Source: G963717155 sp963717155 (GTDB lineage: Bacteria > Actinomycetota > Thermoleophilia > Gaiellales > JALYLC01). From it: 64,000 nucleotides of DNA. The notes beneath the pieces are model-generated. The model had not been told where the DNA came from, did no database searches, and saw only the letters and a program-made list of their open reading frames with translations. Both the position numbers and the translations under genes were made by a program. This document shows positions 1 to 8,350 of the stretch, piece by piece; position 1 is the first letter of the stretch; each line of letters opens with the position of its first letter. Location of the stretch: the NCBI GenBank assembly GCA_963717155.1, contig OY970326.1:4960001-5024000 (forward strand), given 5' to 3'.

Positions 1-609
1 GTCCGGATCGGCCTTCCCGATCCGCTTCTCGTGCTCGCCGTGCGCCGCCGAGGCGCGCTCGAGCGCATTGGCCAGATCGCCGGCCGAGCTGAACGTCGTC
101 TCGCTGGGATCGACGCGACCGGGAAGCCGGGCGGTGATCTCCTGGAGCAGCCAACCGTTTCCGTCGGGATCGCTGAACGCGGCGAACGAGCCGTAGGTGC
201 TGCGATCGGGCGCCGGTCCTCCGACGCGGCCGGGATCGTGGAATCGAGCGCCTGGCGCGCCCTCGTGGAACACCTCGCCCACGTCCACGCCGCGCGTTAC
301 CAGCTCGCTGCGCGCAGCCTCGATGTCGGAGACGATCAGGTACAGCCCCTGGGCCGAACCGGGCACGGCCGACGTCAGATTCGTGCCGAACTGGATCGAG
401 CACCCGGAGCCGGGAGCCGTGAGCTGGACGATGCGGAAGCCGTCGCCGGCGGCGATGTCGGCGTCGAGCCTCCACCCGAGGCTGTCGTAGAAGCGCCTGG
501 CGCGATCGACGTCTGACACAGGGATGACGACGACCTCGAGCTTCATGTCGACGGTCGCGGCTCGCGGGCGGTCCGTACCGGCGTCGCTGCGCGCCTGCGT
601 GCTGCTCAT
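1..609 (-). CDS. VOC (glyoxalase/bleomycin-resistance) family protein, C-terminus cut by the window edge
   Basis: Reading the minus strand from ATG at 609 gives a protein whose core (about residue 22 on, MKLEVVVIPVSDVDRARRFY) is the typical first beta strand and helix of a vicinal-oxygen-chelate domain. A second half ends with FSDPDGNGWLLQEI, the usual closing strand carrying a metal-ligand Glu. A GGAGG ribosome site lies 5 bases before the ATG. The frame is open to base 1, so the C-terminus (helical, charged) is missing. VOC proteins include lyases, dioxygenases and resistance proteins; the substrate cannot be named. It diverges from corA. Confidence 0.85.
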   Translation of the reverse strand, partial: MSSTQARSDAGTDRPRAATVDMKLEVVVIPVSDVDRARRFYDSLGWRLDADIAAGDGFRIVQLTAPGSGCSIQFGTNLTSAVPGSAQGLYLIVSDIEAARSELVTRGVDVGEVFHEGAPGARFHDPGRVGGPAPDRSTYGSFAAFSDPDGNGWLLQEITARLPGRVDPSETTFSSAGDLANALERASAAHGEHEKRIGKADPD

Positions 610-689
610 CGTGGCCTCCGTGGGGTCGGTGGTAGACGGGAACCTATCGCGTCGCAGGTGTCAGGCCTGCAGCGGTAGCCTCCACGCAG

Positions 690-1742
690 ATGTCGAGCCC
701 TGAGCCCTCCAGCACGGTTCCAGGAAATGCGCTGACCGATGGCACGCAGGACGCCGAGCCCGATGCGAGGCGTGCGCCGCCGAACAGCTGCATGGTCATC
801 CACGACAGCGGCAGCGAGGAGATGCGCTTCAGTCGTGAGAACGTCGAGAGGCTCCTCGCCGGCGGCTCGTTCTTCTGGATCGATGTCGACCAGCCGGACG
901 AGGACGACTTCGCGATCCTGCGCGAGGTGTTCAAGTTCCACCCGCTCGCCGTCGAGGACTCCGAGAAGTTCGGCCAGCGCGCCAAGCTCGACGACTACGA
1001 CGACTTCGTCTTCATCGTGGTCTACGGCGCCGTCCCGGACGCGGACCGGCTCGTCGAGGTGCACTGCTTCTACTCCGAGAAGTTCCTCGTCACCGTCCAC
1101 CGCGACGACGCGCCCGCCTTCACGGAGGTGCGCGAGCGCTACGTGAAGCGAACGCACTCGGTCGACGATCCGGCGCAGCTGCTCTACCGGATCATCGACG
1201 GGCTCGTGGACAGCTTCTTCCCGATCCTCGCCGACTTCGACGACCGCATCGACGAGCTCGAGAACGACACGTTCCTGCACGCCGGCGATGAGCAGCTCCA
1301 GGAGATCTTCCGCATGAAGCGCCTGCTCGTCGGCATGCGCAAGGCGATCACCCCGCAACGCGACATGTTCGCGAGCCTGCTCGGTGGCGTTGCCGAGCTC
1401 CCGGGGATGAAGGAGGAGGACGAGCGGTACTTCCGCGACATCTACGACCACCTGCTTCGCATCAGCGACCTGATCGACACCTACCGCGACCTGCTCACGA
1501 GCTCGATGGACGTCTACCTGTCCACGGTCTCGAACCGCCTCAACTCCGTGATGAAGCAGCTGACGATCATGGCGACGGTGTTCCTGCCGCTCACCTTCAT
1601 CACCGGCTTCTTCGGTCAGAACTTCGGCTGGCTGGTCCGTAACATCTCGAGCGCCCCGGCCTTCATCGGCCTCGGAATCGGGCTCGAGATCGCGACCGTC
1701 GCGGCGCTCTTCCTCCTGTTCAAGAAGCGCGGCTGGTTCTAG
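690..1742 (+). CDS. corA: CorA-family divalent metal (Mg2+/Co2+) transporter
   Basis: The protein has 350 residues, normal for CorA. It has a large acidic cytoplasmic N-domain, a long stalk helix (about 210-290) and two C-terminal membrane segments (about 293-313 and 325-345), ending in the positive KKRGWF tail. CorA forms a pentameric channel in the inner membrane. The pore signature after the first membrane segment is GFFGQNFGW, so the usual GMN triplet reads GQN. That variant occurs in some ZntB/CorA relatives and may alter ion choice. It starts at ATG 690 and ends 10 bases from the convergent CDF gene. Confidence 0.93.
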   Translation: MSSPEPSSTVPGNALTDGTQDAEPDARRAPPNSCMVIHDSGSEEMRFSRENVERLLAGGSFFWIDVDQPDEDDFAILREVFKFHPLAVEDSEKFGQRAKLDDYDDFVFIVVYGAVPDADRLVEVHCFYSEKFLVTVHRDDAPAFTEVRERYVKRTHSVDDPAQLLYRIIDGLVDSFFPILADFDDRIDELENDTFLHAGDEQLQEIFRMKRLLVGMRKAITPQRDMFASLLGGVAELPGMKEEDERYFRDIYDHLLRISDLIDTYRDLLTSSMDVYLSTVSNRLNSVMKQLTIMATVFLPLTFITGFFGQNFGWLVRNISSAPAFIGLGIGLEIATVAALFLLFKKRGWF

Positions 1743-1752
1743 GGTCGTCCCG

Positions 1753-2376
1753 CTACAGCCTTGCCGCGGAGCGAAGGGCGTTGCAGCCCTCGCGGACGCC
1801 GTAGATGACGATCACGAAGCCGGCGAGAGGGTCGGCCCACCACCATCCGAGGGTCGCGTTGAGCGCAAGCCCGAGCAGGACGGCGGTGGCGAGGACGCCG
1901 TCGATGAAGGTCACACGCCCTTCGGCCTGCAAGGCGCGATTCTCGAGGGCACGTCCGGTGCGTGCCTTCGCTGCAGCGAGCGCGAACATCACGAGCGCCG
2001 TGGCGGCTGCCCAGGCGATCCCGAGCGCGCTATGTGCGGCGTGGTGGCGCACCGCGAGCACGATGGCGGTCTGGACGACGAGGTAGATAGCGAGCAGGAG
2101 GAACGCGATCCCGATCAGCTGCAGAGCTCGGCGCTCGCGTCGGGAGTCCGAGCCCGACAGCTCCCAGATGACGACGGTGCTCGCGCCGATCTCGATCAGG
2201 CTGTCGAGTCCGAAGCCCGCGAGCGCGACACTGCGCGCGCCGATCGCGGCAGCCCCGAGCACGACGATGCCCACGACGTTCCACGTGAGCGTCGCCCACT
2301 CGAGGCGTATGCCGCGGCGCAGGAGCCTTGCTCGATCCGGAGGCACGCACGGCATCGTCGCCAGTGGCCCGGACAC
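1753..2376 (-). CDS. Cation diffusion facilitator (CDF)-like membrane transporter
   Basis: About 207 residues with five to six hydrophobic segments. The region GFGLDSLIEIGASTVVIWEL matches the CDF membrane helix in which Asp and nearby polar residues bind metal, and a later FIDGVLATAVLLGLALN with a second Asp fits the partner helix. No cytoplasmic C-terminal domain is present, so this is a short form of the family (Zn, Fe, Mn or Co efflux). The start is uncertain: GTG 2376 has GAGG five bases upstream, while ATG 2355 has no clear ribosome site. It lies just downstream of ogt on the same strand. Confidence 0.78.
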   Translation of the reverse strand: MSGPLATMPCVPPDRARLLRRGIRLEWATLTWNVVGIVVLGAAAIGARSVALAGFGLDSLIEIGASTVVIWELSGSDSRRERRALQLIGIAFLLLAIYLVVQTAIVLAVRHHAAHSALGIAWAAATALVMFALAAAKARTGRALENRALQAEGRVTFIDGVLATAVLLGLALNATLGWWWADPLAGFVIVIYGVREGCNALRSAARL

Positions 2377-2404
2377 GGGCTCCTCGCCGTCTGCCCCCCC
2401 GTGA

Positions 2405-2914
2405 TCAGAAGAGTCGAGCAGCTGACCCCGCGGGCACCCCGGCTGGCATCTCGAGGTCGAGAAGCAGTCGCTTGCGCTCCAGGCCGCCGGCATAGCCGGT
2501 GAGCTTGCCGTCCTTGCCGACGACGCGGTGGCAGGGCACGACGATCGAGAGCGGATTGCGGCCGACCGCGCCGCCGACGGCACGCGCGATCGCCGGATCG
2601 CCGAGCTCACGTGCCAGCTCCCCGTAGGTGGTCGTCGCGCCGTACGGGATGCGTGCGATCAGCTCCCAGACGCGTTCCTGGAACGCGTCGCCGGTCGTCG
2701 ATGTCCTCAGGTCGAAGGCGGTCCGCTCGCCGGCGAAGTACTCGGCAAGCTGCTCCTCGACGTCCTCGAACCCTGACTCGGCGCGGACGCCGAACGTCGC
2801 GGGGTCGGGAAGGTACCAGTGGCCCGGGTAGTACAGGCCGGTCAGCGCTTCGTCGTGCGAGACGAGCGTCAGCTCGCCGAGCGGCGAGTCGATGATGGTG
2901 TGCGTCGGTGTCAC
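2405..2914 (-). CDS. ogt: Methylated-DNA-protein cysteine methyltransferase
   Basis: 169 residues, normal for Ogt. It removes O6-alkyl groups from guanine by irreversible transfer to its own cysteine. The active-site motif IVVPCHRVVG is intact (Cys near residue 134), preceded by the helix-turn-helix DNA-binding part (GATTTYGELARELGDPAIARAVGG) and followed by LTGYAGGLERKRLLLDLE. The start is GTG 2914 with AGGAG upstream. The C-terminal tail after LLDLE is about 17 residues longer than needed. It probably shares a transcript with the CDF gene. Confidence 0.95.
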   Translation of the reverse strand: MTPTHTIIDSPLGELTLVSHDEALTGLYYPGHWYLPDPATFGVRAESGFEDVEEQLAEYFAGERTAFDLRTSTTGDAFQERVWELIARIPYGATTTYGELARELGDPAIARAVGGAVGRNPLSIVVPCHRVVGKDGKLTGYAGGLERKRLLLDLEMPAGVPAGSAARLF

Positions 2915-2978
2915 CGCTGCTCCTGTTTCGTGGGCTACCGATGGAATGCAACGCCGGGACGATTGGTTGCAGGGCTCG

Positions 2979-3278
2979 CTAGAGGATGCCGCCGAAACCG
3001 GTGAGGACGGCGATGCCGAGGCACATGAGGAAGAGGAGCAGCCAGCCGAGCGGGTTCGAGACGAGGAAGATCATCGCCGGTATCGCGATCGTCCACAGGA
3101 GGATCCGGCCGATCGGGCTTCCTTCCGCGGCAGACGAGGCGCCGCCCCGGCGTGCGTGCGCCCTCGCGACCGGGTTGCCTGCGAGCGGGTCGTACGACGG
3201 CAGTGGCTCCGGCCACGGAGCCTCGGCATGGGCCTCGGTGGCCTCGGGCGACATCGGTCGCGTAGCTGTCATGGACAT
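2979..3278 (-). CDS. Small two-segment membrane protein of unknown function
   Basis: 99 residues. The first 57 are Pro/Ala-rich and charged, the kind of cytoplasmic tail often seen in actinobacterial small membrane proteins. They are followed by two close membrane segments (about 59-74 and 76-93) with a short turn containing Asn-Pro. Codon use matches the neighbours. Two ATG codons (3278 and 3272) are possible; AAAGGA lies before the first. I do not recognise a family. Confidence 0.6.
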   Translation of the reverse strand: MSMTATRPMSPEATEAHAEAPWPEPLPSYDPLAGNPVARAHARRGGASSAAEGSPIGRILLWTIAIPAMIFLVSNPLGWLLLFLMCLGIAVLTGFGGIL

Positions 3279-3373
3279 GGTGTGCGGTCCTTTCGTCGAG
3301 CTTCATCACCTCTAGTGACGAGGCCCGACGACAAGATGTGACCGGTCGCCCCCGGCTCCGGCATGCTTCGCTC

Positions 3374-3706
3374 GTGGCGTACGACGAGGAGCTCGCCGCG
3401 CGCATCCGCGCGCTGCTCGGGGGTGAGGATGGCGTTCGCGAGCAGCGGATGTTCGGCGGCCTCGCGTTTCTCGTGCACGGCAACATGGCGGTGTCGGCGA
3501 GCGGCCAGGGTGGGCTCATGCTGCGCGTGGATCCTGCGGACTCGGACCGTCTCGTCGAGGAGTCGTCAGCGCGGCTCGTCGTCATGCGCGGGCGTGAGAT
3601 GCCGGGCTGGATGCGCGTGGACAGCGAGTCCGTTCGCGCGGACGCCGAGCTCGCGGTCTGGGTCGAGCGGGGCGTTGCGTTCGCCCGGTCGCTGCCGGCA
3701 AAGTGA
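3374..3706 (+). CDS. TfoX N-terminal domain-like protein
   Basis: About 110 residues. The sequence begins VAYDEELAARIRALLGG and contains QRMFGGLAFLVHGNMAV, the usual signature of the stand-alone TfoX N-terminal domain found in actinobacteria. The GTG at 3374 is chosen because family members begin with M-A-Y-D-E; an upstream ATG at 3338 would add 12 unrelated residues. TfoX regulates competence in Haemophilus, but these short proteins have no proven role. It converges on the gene ending at 3724. Confidence 0.8.
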   Translation: MAYDEELAARIRALLGGEDGVREQRMFGGLAFLVHGNMAVSASGQGGLMLRVDPADSDRLVEESSARLVVMRGREMPGWMRVDSESVRADAELAVWVERGVAFARSLPAK

Positions 3707-3723
3707 CGCGCGGCTAGCGGTTC

Positions 3724-5346
3724 TCACTCGGCCGGCGCGCGCCCCTCGGCGGCGACGCCCTCAGCCGCGGCCGCGCTGTCGGAGCCGGACGCGGAAGCGG
3801 CTCCGTTGTGCGCAGGGGCGGACTCTGGCGCCATGCCCTCCCCGTCCGTGCTGAAGCCGAGCCGGCGGAGGGCCTCGAAGTCGGCGCGGTTGACGTCCTC
3901 GATCGCCTCCAGCTCGTTTCGTAACGCCTCGACCTGGCGTGCGGCGGCTTCCGCATCGAGTTTCGTGTGCAGCTCGCGCAGCGCTTGCGGCGTGGTCAGG
4001 TGGAAGCGGGCGACGGCCGTCTTCAGGCTGTGGCTCTCGAGCACCATCTTGAACACGGCGAGATTCGTCAGGTTGCGTTGCATGTCAGAGCTCGGCTGCG
4101 TGAAGAACGCGCCGACGAACTGGGCCAGGCTCAGGCCGCCCGTGACCGCCGCGGCCTTCCAGTCGACGACGCCGAACGCGCTCAGGATCGAGAGCACGAG
4201 GGTCGCCGTCAGGAACAGCGTTCCCCAGGCGATCAGGAAGGTGTTCGCTCGGCGGATCGTCTCGTACAGCGCCACCGAGCGACGCTGGGTCAGGAGCTCG
4301 TACGCCCGGAGCTTCTCGCTCTCGGCCGCAAGCACGTTCTGGCGATCCTGGAAATAGGTCTTGTAGAGGGCGAAGCTGTCGGTGGCGACGATCTCGGACT
4401 CGTCCTGGATGTCGCCCGTGCCGCCGAGGAATCGCACGAAGTCGTTGATCCCGTGCACGACCTCGACCGTCAGCAGCTTGTCCGCGAAGTCGAGGCCGCT
4501 GAGATGGCGCTCGAGGCTCGTACTCGCCGTGAACGTATCGGAGACCGCGAGGTTCGGCAGCTCGTAGCGCGTACGCAGTCCGGTCAGGACGATCGCCACC
4601 TTGATGTCGGTGTAGAACCCGAGCACGCCGACGTAGACGCGTGCCGACGAGCGCACCGTCTCGTCGTCGTCGATCTCCCTCGCCAGCGGCGCCAGCGCAC
4701 GCACGCGCGGGTCCTTCCGCAGCAACTCGCTGGCACGGGCCTGGTCCTCCTCCGATCCCTGCACGATCACGTCGAGCAGGATCTCCAGCGCGGACGTGGG
4801 GAACTTGCGCTCGTTGGCCCCGATGTAGGCGCGCCGCGGTCGGAAGTCGAAGATCGAGTCGGCGTGTACGTGGTGGATGCGGACGCTTCCCTGCTCGAAG
4901 TACTGGGCCTCCTCGGACGGCAGCGGGCCGGCTGGATCGAGCCAGCCCTCGAGGCCGTCGACGTAGCCGGCTCCCCACGTCCCCGCCTCGCAGTGGGCTC
5001 CGTACCTGCGTCGCTCCGAGTCGTAGTTGTCGTCGGGGATGTGCCAGTCGCGGATGTTGATCACGTGGAGCACGCCTCGGCCGTCCTCGCCGCGCCGCCG
5101 CCGGCCGATCGTCTGCTCGAGGAACCGCCCGAGCGGGCCTGCGGCCACCGCCTTGGCGGACAGTCCGCGAACACCCTTGTCTCCCTTCGCCTCGAGTCCG
5201 GACTGGCCAAGCAGGACCGCCCGCACGATCGGCTCCGGCAGGGACAGCCGACACTCGTCGTTGAGCAGGAAGTCGTTCTGGAGGCACTGCGTGATGAGGA
5301 CGTAGCGCGCCTCACCGTCGTCCGGCCCCTTCTCCGGTGCGACCAT
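3724..5346 (-). CDS. Degenerate isochorismatase-like domain fused to a two-helix membrane domain
   Basis: 540 residues from ATG 5346. Residues about 13-280 have the isochorismatase/nicotinamidase fold: LITQCLQNDF, then IRDWHIPDDN, then HCEAGTWGAGY, then GVLGFYTDIKV. The family's catalytic Asp (in D-x-Q-N-D-F) is Cys here, and the catalytic Cys (in T-D-x-C) is Lys, so hydrolase activity is unlikely. Residues about 375-430 hold two membrane helices with flanking coiled-coil-like helices, ending in a Ser/Ala-rich tail. The layout resembles 2-TM domains described in bacterial conflict systems (comparison from memory). It follows a TetR gene by 31 bases and is probably co-transcribed. Confidence 0.72.
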   Translation of the reverse strand: MVAPEKGPDDGEARYVLITQCLQNDFLLNDECRLSLPEPIVRAVLLGQSGLEAKGDKGVRGLSAKAVAAGPLGRFLEQTIGRRRRGEDGRGVLHVINIRDWHIPDDNYDSERRRYGAHCEAGTWGAGYVDGLEGWLDPAGPLPSEEAQYFEQGSVRIHHVHADSIFDFRPRRAYIGANERKFPTSALEILLDVIVQGSEEDQARASELLRKDPRVRALAPLAREIDDDETVRSSARVYVGVLGFYTDIKVAIVLTGLRTRYELPNLAVSDTFTASTSLERHLSGLDFADKLLTVEVVHGINDFVRFLGGTGDIQDESEIVATDSFALYKTYFQDRQNVLAAESEKLRAYELLTQRRSVALYETIRRANTFLIAWGTLFLTATLVLSILSAFGVVDWKAAAVTGGLSLAQFVGAFFTQPSSDMQRNLTNLAVFKMVLESHSLKTAVARFHLTTPQALRELHTKLDAEAAARQVEALRNELEAIEDVNRADFEALRRLGFSTDGEGMAPESAPAHNGAASASGSDSAAAAEGVAAEGRAPAE

Positions 5347-5377
5347 CGAGCCATCCAACTGGCTCGCGCACCCCCTG

Positions 5378-5977
5378 TCAAGCGTGCGCGGCTGCCGCGA
5401 CGAGTGCTCGGGCGAGGCTCGCGGCCTCGGCGGGGTCGAGTTCCTGCTCGCGAACGAGCGACTTCCAGGTCGAGAAGGCGGTCGCGTGTCCGATCGCGGC
5501 CTGCGTGCGCTGGCGTGCCCGCCCACGCAGCCTGCGACCCTCCATGAGGCTGTCGCGGGCTGCATCGATGTACCCACGGAAGGCGCCGAATCGCTCCTGG
5601 ATGAGGGGCAGCTCCTCGTCGCGGAAGAGGTTGTCGAGCATCGTCTCGGTGCGGCCGTAATACGCGTACAGCTCGTCGAGGGCGACGCGCAGCCGCTCGT
5701 CGGGACTCTCGATCGCCAGCCAGTCGCCCAGGTCGGGTGGCGGGTTGGCGGCCGTCCAGTGGCCGGCGCACGCGTCGAACAACGCCGCCTCGTCGCGAAA
5801 ATGGCGGTACAGGGTCGAGCGGCGTACGCCGGCATGCGCCGCGACGGCGCTGATCGACGTCCGCGACGGGCCGAGCGTGCTGTGCAGCGCGACGGCGCTC
5901 TCGACGATCCGCTGGCGGGTCTGTTCCTGCGACTCCGCCCTGCGCTGCATGCGGTAGGGGCGTGTTTGATCGGTCAT
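5378..5977 (-). CDS. TetR-family transcriptional regulator
   Basis: 199 residues from ATG 5977. The N-terminal helix-turn-helix is clear: RQRIVESAVALHSTLGPSRT, then ISAVAAHAGVRRSTLYRHF, followed by a helical ligand/dimer domain. It is divergent from the cupin gene, with a strong promoter and a palindrome in between. It most likely represses the cupin gene, itself, and the membrane isochorismatase-like gene downstream on its own strand. The ligand is unknown. Confidence 0.93.
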   Translation of the reverse strand: MTDQTRPYRMQRRAESQEQTRQRIVESAVALHSTLGPSRTSISAVAAHAGVRRSTLYRHFRDEAALFDACAGHWTAANPPPDLGDWLAIESPDERLRVALDELYAYYGRTETMLDNLFRDEELPLIQERFGAFRGYIDAARDSLMEGRRLRGRARQRTQAAIGHATAFSTWKSLVREQELDPAEAASLARALVAAAAHA

Positions 5978-5993
5978 GGGTGTCCGAGGAATA

Positions 5994-6022
5994 TTGACAG
6001 AAGTCTGAGCGTCCCGTATATT
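5994..6022 (+). promoter_or_regulatory. Consensus sigma-70-type promoter of the cupin gene
   Basis: A perfect -35 hexamer TTGACA (5994-5999) is followed after 17 bases by TATATT (6017-6022), one mismatch from TATAAT. The cupin ATG lies 36 bases downstream. In such GC-rich DNA a match this good is unlikely by chance. Confidence 0.8.
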
Positions 6023-6027
6023 CGGCG

Positions 6028-6041
6028 AGACACTACTGTCT
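6028..6041. promoter_or_regulatory. Candidate TetR operator palindrome
   Basis: AGACA-CTAC-TGTCT is a perfect 5-base inverted repeat with a 4-base centre. It sits just after the -10 box of the cupin promoter and before its ribosome site, where bound repressor would block initiation. It lies in the divergent region shared with the TetR gene. Assignment to this TetR is inference. Confidence 0.55.
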
Positions 6042-6058
6042 AATGAAATGAGGAGACG

Positions 6059-6574
6059 ATGGTTTCGGCTACGGCTCGCGTCCTTGGGCCCGCAGAGGGG
6101 AAGGCCGGCTTCCTGGGCAGCATCGGGGTGCGCTTCATGATCGACGGCGACACGACCGGCGGGGGCTTCTCGCTCGTCGAGCACCCGATGGCACCCCACG
6201 CCCTCGCGGCGCCGCTCCACCGGCACCTGCGCGAGGACGAGTACAGCTACGTGCTCGAGGGTCGCATGGGAGCGCTTCTCGGTGACGACGTGCTCGAGGC
6301 CGGACCCGGCGACCTCGTGTTCAAGCCTCGCGGGGAATGGCACACGTTCTGGAACGCGGGGGACGAGCCCTGTCGCATCCTCGAGATCATCGCGCCGGCC
6401 GGCTTCGAGCGTTTCTTCGCGGAGCTCGCGGACCTCGGCGGCGTGGCACGCTCGAACCCGGCCGTCCTCGCCGAGCTCTGCACGCGCTATGCGATCGAGA
6501 TGGACCCGACGAGCGTTCCCGGCCTCATCGAACGCTTCGGCTTGGTGTTCCCGGCAGAGCCGCTTCGGCCGTGA
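6059..6574 (+). CDS. Cupin-domain protein
   Basis: 171 residues. The conserved cupin beta barrel runs from about residue 20 to 115. Motif 1 includes HRHLREDEYSYVLEGRMG (two His and Glu as metal ligands) and motif 2 includes PRGEWHTFWNAGDEP (His). A C-terminal helical tail follows (FFAELADLGG). Proteins of this shape are often dioxygenases or isomerases, or sensors of small molecules; the reaction is not evident. GAGGAG lies just before ATG 6059. It is controlled by a strong promoter and probably by the divergent TetR. Confidence 0.87.
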   Translation: MVSATARVLGPAEGKAGFLGSIGVRFMIDGDTTGGGFSLVEHPMAPHALAAPLHRHLREDEYSYVLEGRMGALLGDDVLEAGPGDLVFKPRGEWHTFWNAGDEPCRILEIIAPAGFERFFAELADLGGVARSNPAVLAELCTRYAIEMDPTSVPGLIERFGLVFPAEPLRP

Positions 6575-6646
6575 GAAGCCCGGCGCGGGCGGCCGCGCGT
6601 GACCCGTTGCGGGCCTCGCGCGGCTCCGCGCCGGTCGGCCGCTGAC

Positions 6647-7492
6647 TCAGCGGGCCGCAATGTGCAGGCCGTCGAGCACGCGCAACGCCTGTCGGCGCAT
6701 GCTCGACGAGGGGCGCGGTCCAAAGCTCACGAACGCGTAGAACCCGCGCCCTGACGCGCGAAAGCGGATGACCGCGCTGCGGGGGCCGAAGCATTCGAGA
6801 TTGCCGAGACGGGGAAGCCGAAGGTGTCTCGGCCGAGCAGGGAATCGTCGGGCGACCCGGGCATCCGGCTCCTCGCGGATCTGGATGAAGACACCACCCG
6901 CCGGGCGCCGAGCGAGCGCGGACTGCGGGCACGAGTCCCTCGACGGGCGAACCGCGAGCGGGTACGAGGCGACGGCCACGAGCTGCGGCGGCGACGTGAT
7001 CGCGTCCAGCCGCGTGCGCGTCGCGCTCCAGAGCGCCGGGTATGCGACTGTGAGGCCGGCGTCGTGGTCGTGGAGCTCGAGCGGGTGGAGCCGGCGGGCT
7101 CCGACACGGAGGCTGTCGAGGGTTGCCTCGAGACGGCGGACCGAGCCGGGCGGGGCCTTCGCGCCGAGGCTGATGAACGCGTAGAACGCGCGACCGTGCG
7201 TACGGAAGGTCAGCTCCTCGCCGCGCCGCCCGTAGCACCCGGTCGCGGCCGGATGGATCCGGAACGCGCGCGGCCGCAGCGGGAAGCGGTTGAGGTAGTG
7301 CGCGTCGCGTTCCTCGAGCAGCACCAGCAGCGCGCCGCGAGCACCCCGACGTTGCAGTGCCGCGTGTGGGCAGTCGCCGGTCTCCGCCGGCAGGCCGGCA
7401 AGGGAGAAGCTCGCGACCGCGACAACGGGACGCGGCGCGACGAGACGCACGAGGGGCCGATCGGTCGCGTGCCAGCCGGCGGGTGTCCGCAC
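6647..7492 (-). CDS. Exported protein of two repeated domains, function unknown, N-terminus probably frameshifted
   Basis: The frame holds two copies of a domain of about 130 residues. Copy 1 has VVAVASFSLAG, LLVLLEERD, GRAFYAFISLG and LEATLDSLRV. Copy 2 has LVAVASYPLAV, VFIQIREEPD, GRGFYAFVSFG and ALRVLDGLHI. Each copy has one Cys before the middle strand (DCPHAAL, SCPQSAL) and one after it (GCYG, ECFG). A good signal peptide (GTG 7616, RAGVGLLLALLVLG) lies upstream but in another frame, so a one-base indel near 7540-7570 probably separates it from the mature part. The family is not recognised. Confidence 0.55.
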   Translation of the reverse strand: MRTPAGWHATDRPLVRLVAPRPVVAVASFSLAGLPAETGDCPHAALQRRGARGALLVLLEERDAHYLNRFPLRPRAFRIHPAATGCYGRRGEELTFRTHGRAFYAFISLGAKAPPGSVRRLEATLDSLRVGARRLHPLELHDHDAGLTVAYPALWSATRTRLDAITSPPQLVAVASYPLAVRPSRDSCPQSALARRPAGGVFIQIREEPDARVARRFPARPRHLRLPRLGNLECFGPRSAVIRFRASGRGFYAFVSFGPRPSSSMRRQALRVLDGLHIAAR

Positions 7493-7720
7493 GAGCAGGC
7501 CGAACGCGGGAACGCGGAAGGGAGCGGTGCTCGAGCCTGCGGCGAGCGCGCGTGCTGTCGAACCTGCCCGGGCCGAGCACGAGCAGCGCCAGGAGGAGTC
7601 CGACCCCGGCGCGCACGGCCGAGCGGTACGAGGCCGACCGTGTCCATGACGAGGGTACGGAGCGGCCGTCGCTCGGGTCCGGGCTGCCGGGCGCTCGACG
7701 GCGCGCGCTCGATCAGTCGT

Positions 7721-8350
7721 TCACGCCATCCGCGTGCGGTAGAGGTACACCGCGGCCAGCGTCCGCCATGGTCGGAATCGCTCGCCGATGGCGTCGACGT
7801 CCGCGACCGATGCCGGGGGATCCAGCCCCCAGACCTGCTCGACCGCGCGGCGCAGCGCCAGGTCGGCGGCGGGCCACACATCCTGCCGGCGGAGGGCGAG
7901 CATGAGCACGCCTTCGGCCGTGAAGCGGCCGACGCCCTTGACCTGCGTGAGCTCCGTCCGGGCGGCGTCGTCGTCGAGGGCCCGAAGCCGCTCGAGGTCC
8001 AGGCGTCCATCCTCCATCCGGGCCGCGAGGTCGTGGAGGTACACGGCCTTGGCCCGCGACAGGCCGATGCCGCGTAGGGCGTCGGAGTCCGTCGCGAGCA
8101 GCTCTGCCGGCGTGGGCAGACGACCGCCGTGCAACGCTTCGAGCCGCGCGGCGATCGCCGCGGCGGCCGCCAGCGAGAGCTGCTGGCCGATCACCTGAAT
8201 CACGAGCGCACCCCAAAGGTCGCGCGGCAGTCCATCGAGCAGGCTGTCAGGATCCAGCGCGGGGTCGGCGTCGACGAGCACGGCCATCCTCGGATCCGCC
8301 GCGCGCAGCACCGCCCGACCGGCAGCCCAGCGATCTCGGCCGCTGGTCAT
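7721..8350 (-). CDS. DNA-3-methyladenine glycosylase (AlkA/HhH-GPD type)
   Basis: About 209 residues from ATG 8350 (MTSGRDRW). It excises alkylated bases. Visible signatures are the central helix LWGALVIQVIGQQLSLAAA, LRGIGLSRAKAVYL, the helix-hairpin-helix LTQVKGVGRFTAEGVLM, and the catalytic Asp in WPAADLALRRAV. The reading frame is continuous with the upstream ligase, so as the bases stand the two are one 521-residue protein. An alternative frame ends the ligase with TGA overlapping this ATG (ATGA, 8350-8347), so separate but coupled genes are more likely. Confidence 0.85.
   Translation of the reverse strand: MTSGRDRWAAGRAVLRAADPRMAVLVDADPALDPDSLLDGLPRDLWGALVIQVIGQQLSLAAAAAIAARLEALHGGRLPTPAELLATDSDALRGIGLSRAKAVYLHDLAARMEDGRLDLERLRALDDDAARTELTQVKGVGRFTAEGVLMLALRRQDVWPAADLALRRAVEQVWGLDPPASVADVDAIGERFRPWRTLAAVYLYRTRMA

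Noticed and set aside
3967..5547. Long open frame of 526 codons on the plus strand
   Set aside because: It is antisense to the isochorismatase-like gene; the protein is Arg/Glu-rich with no motif, as expected for shadows in GC-rich DNA.
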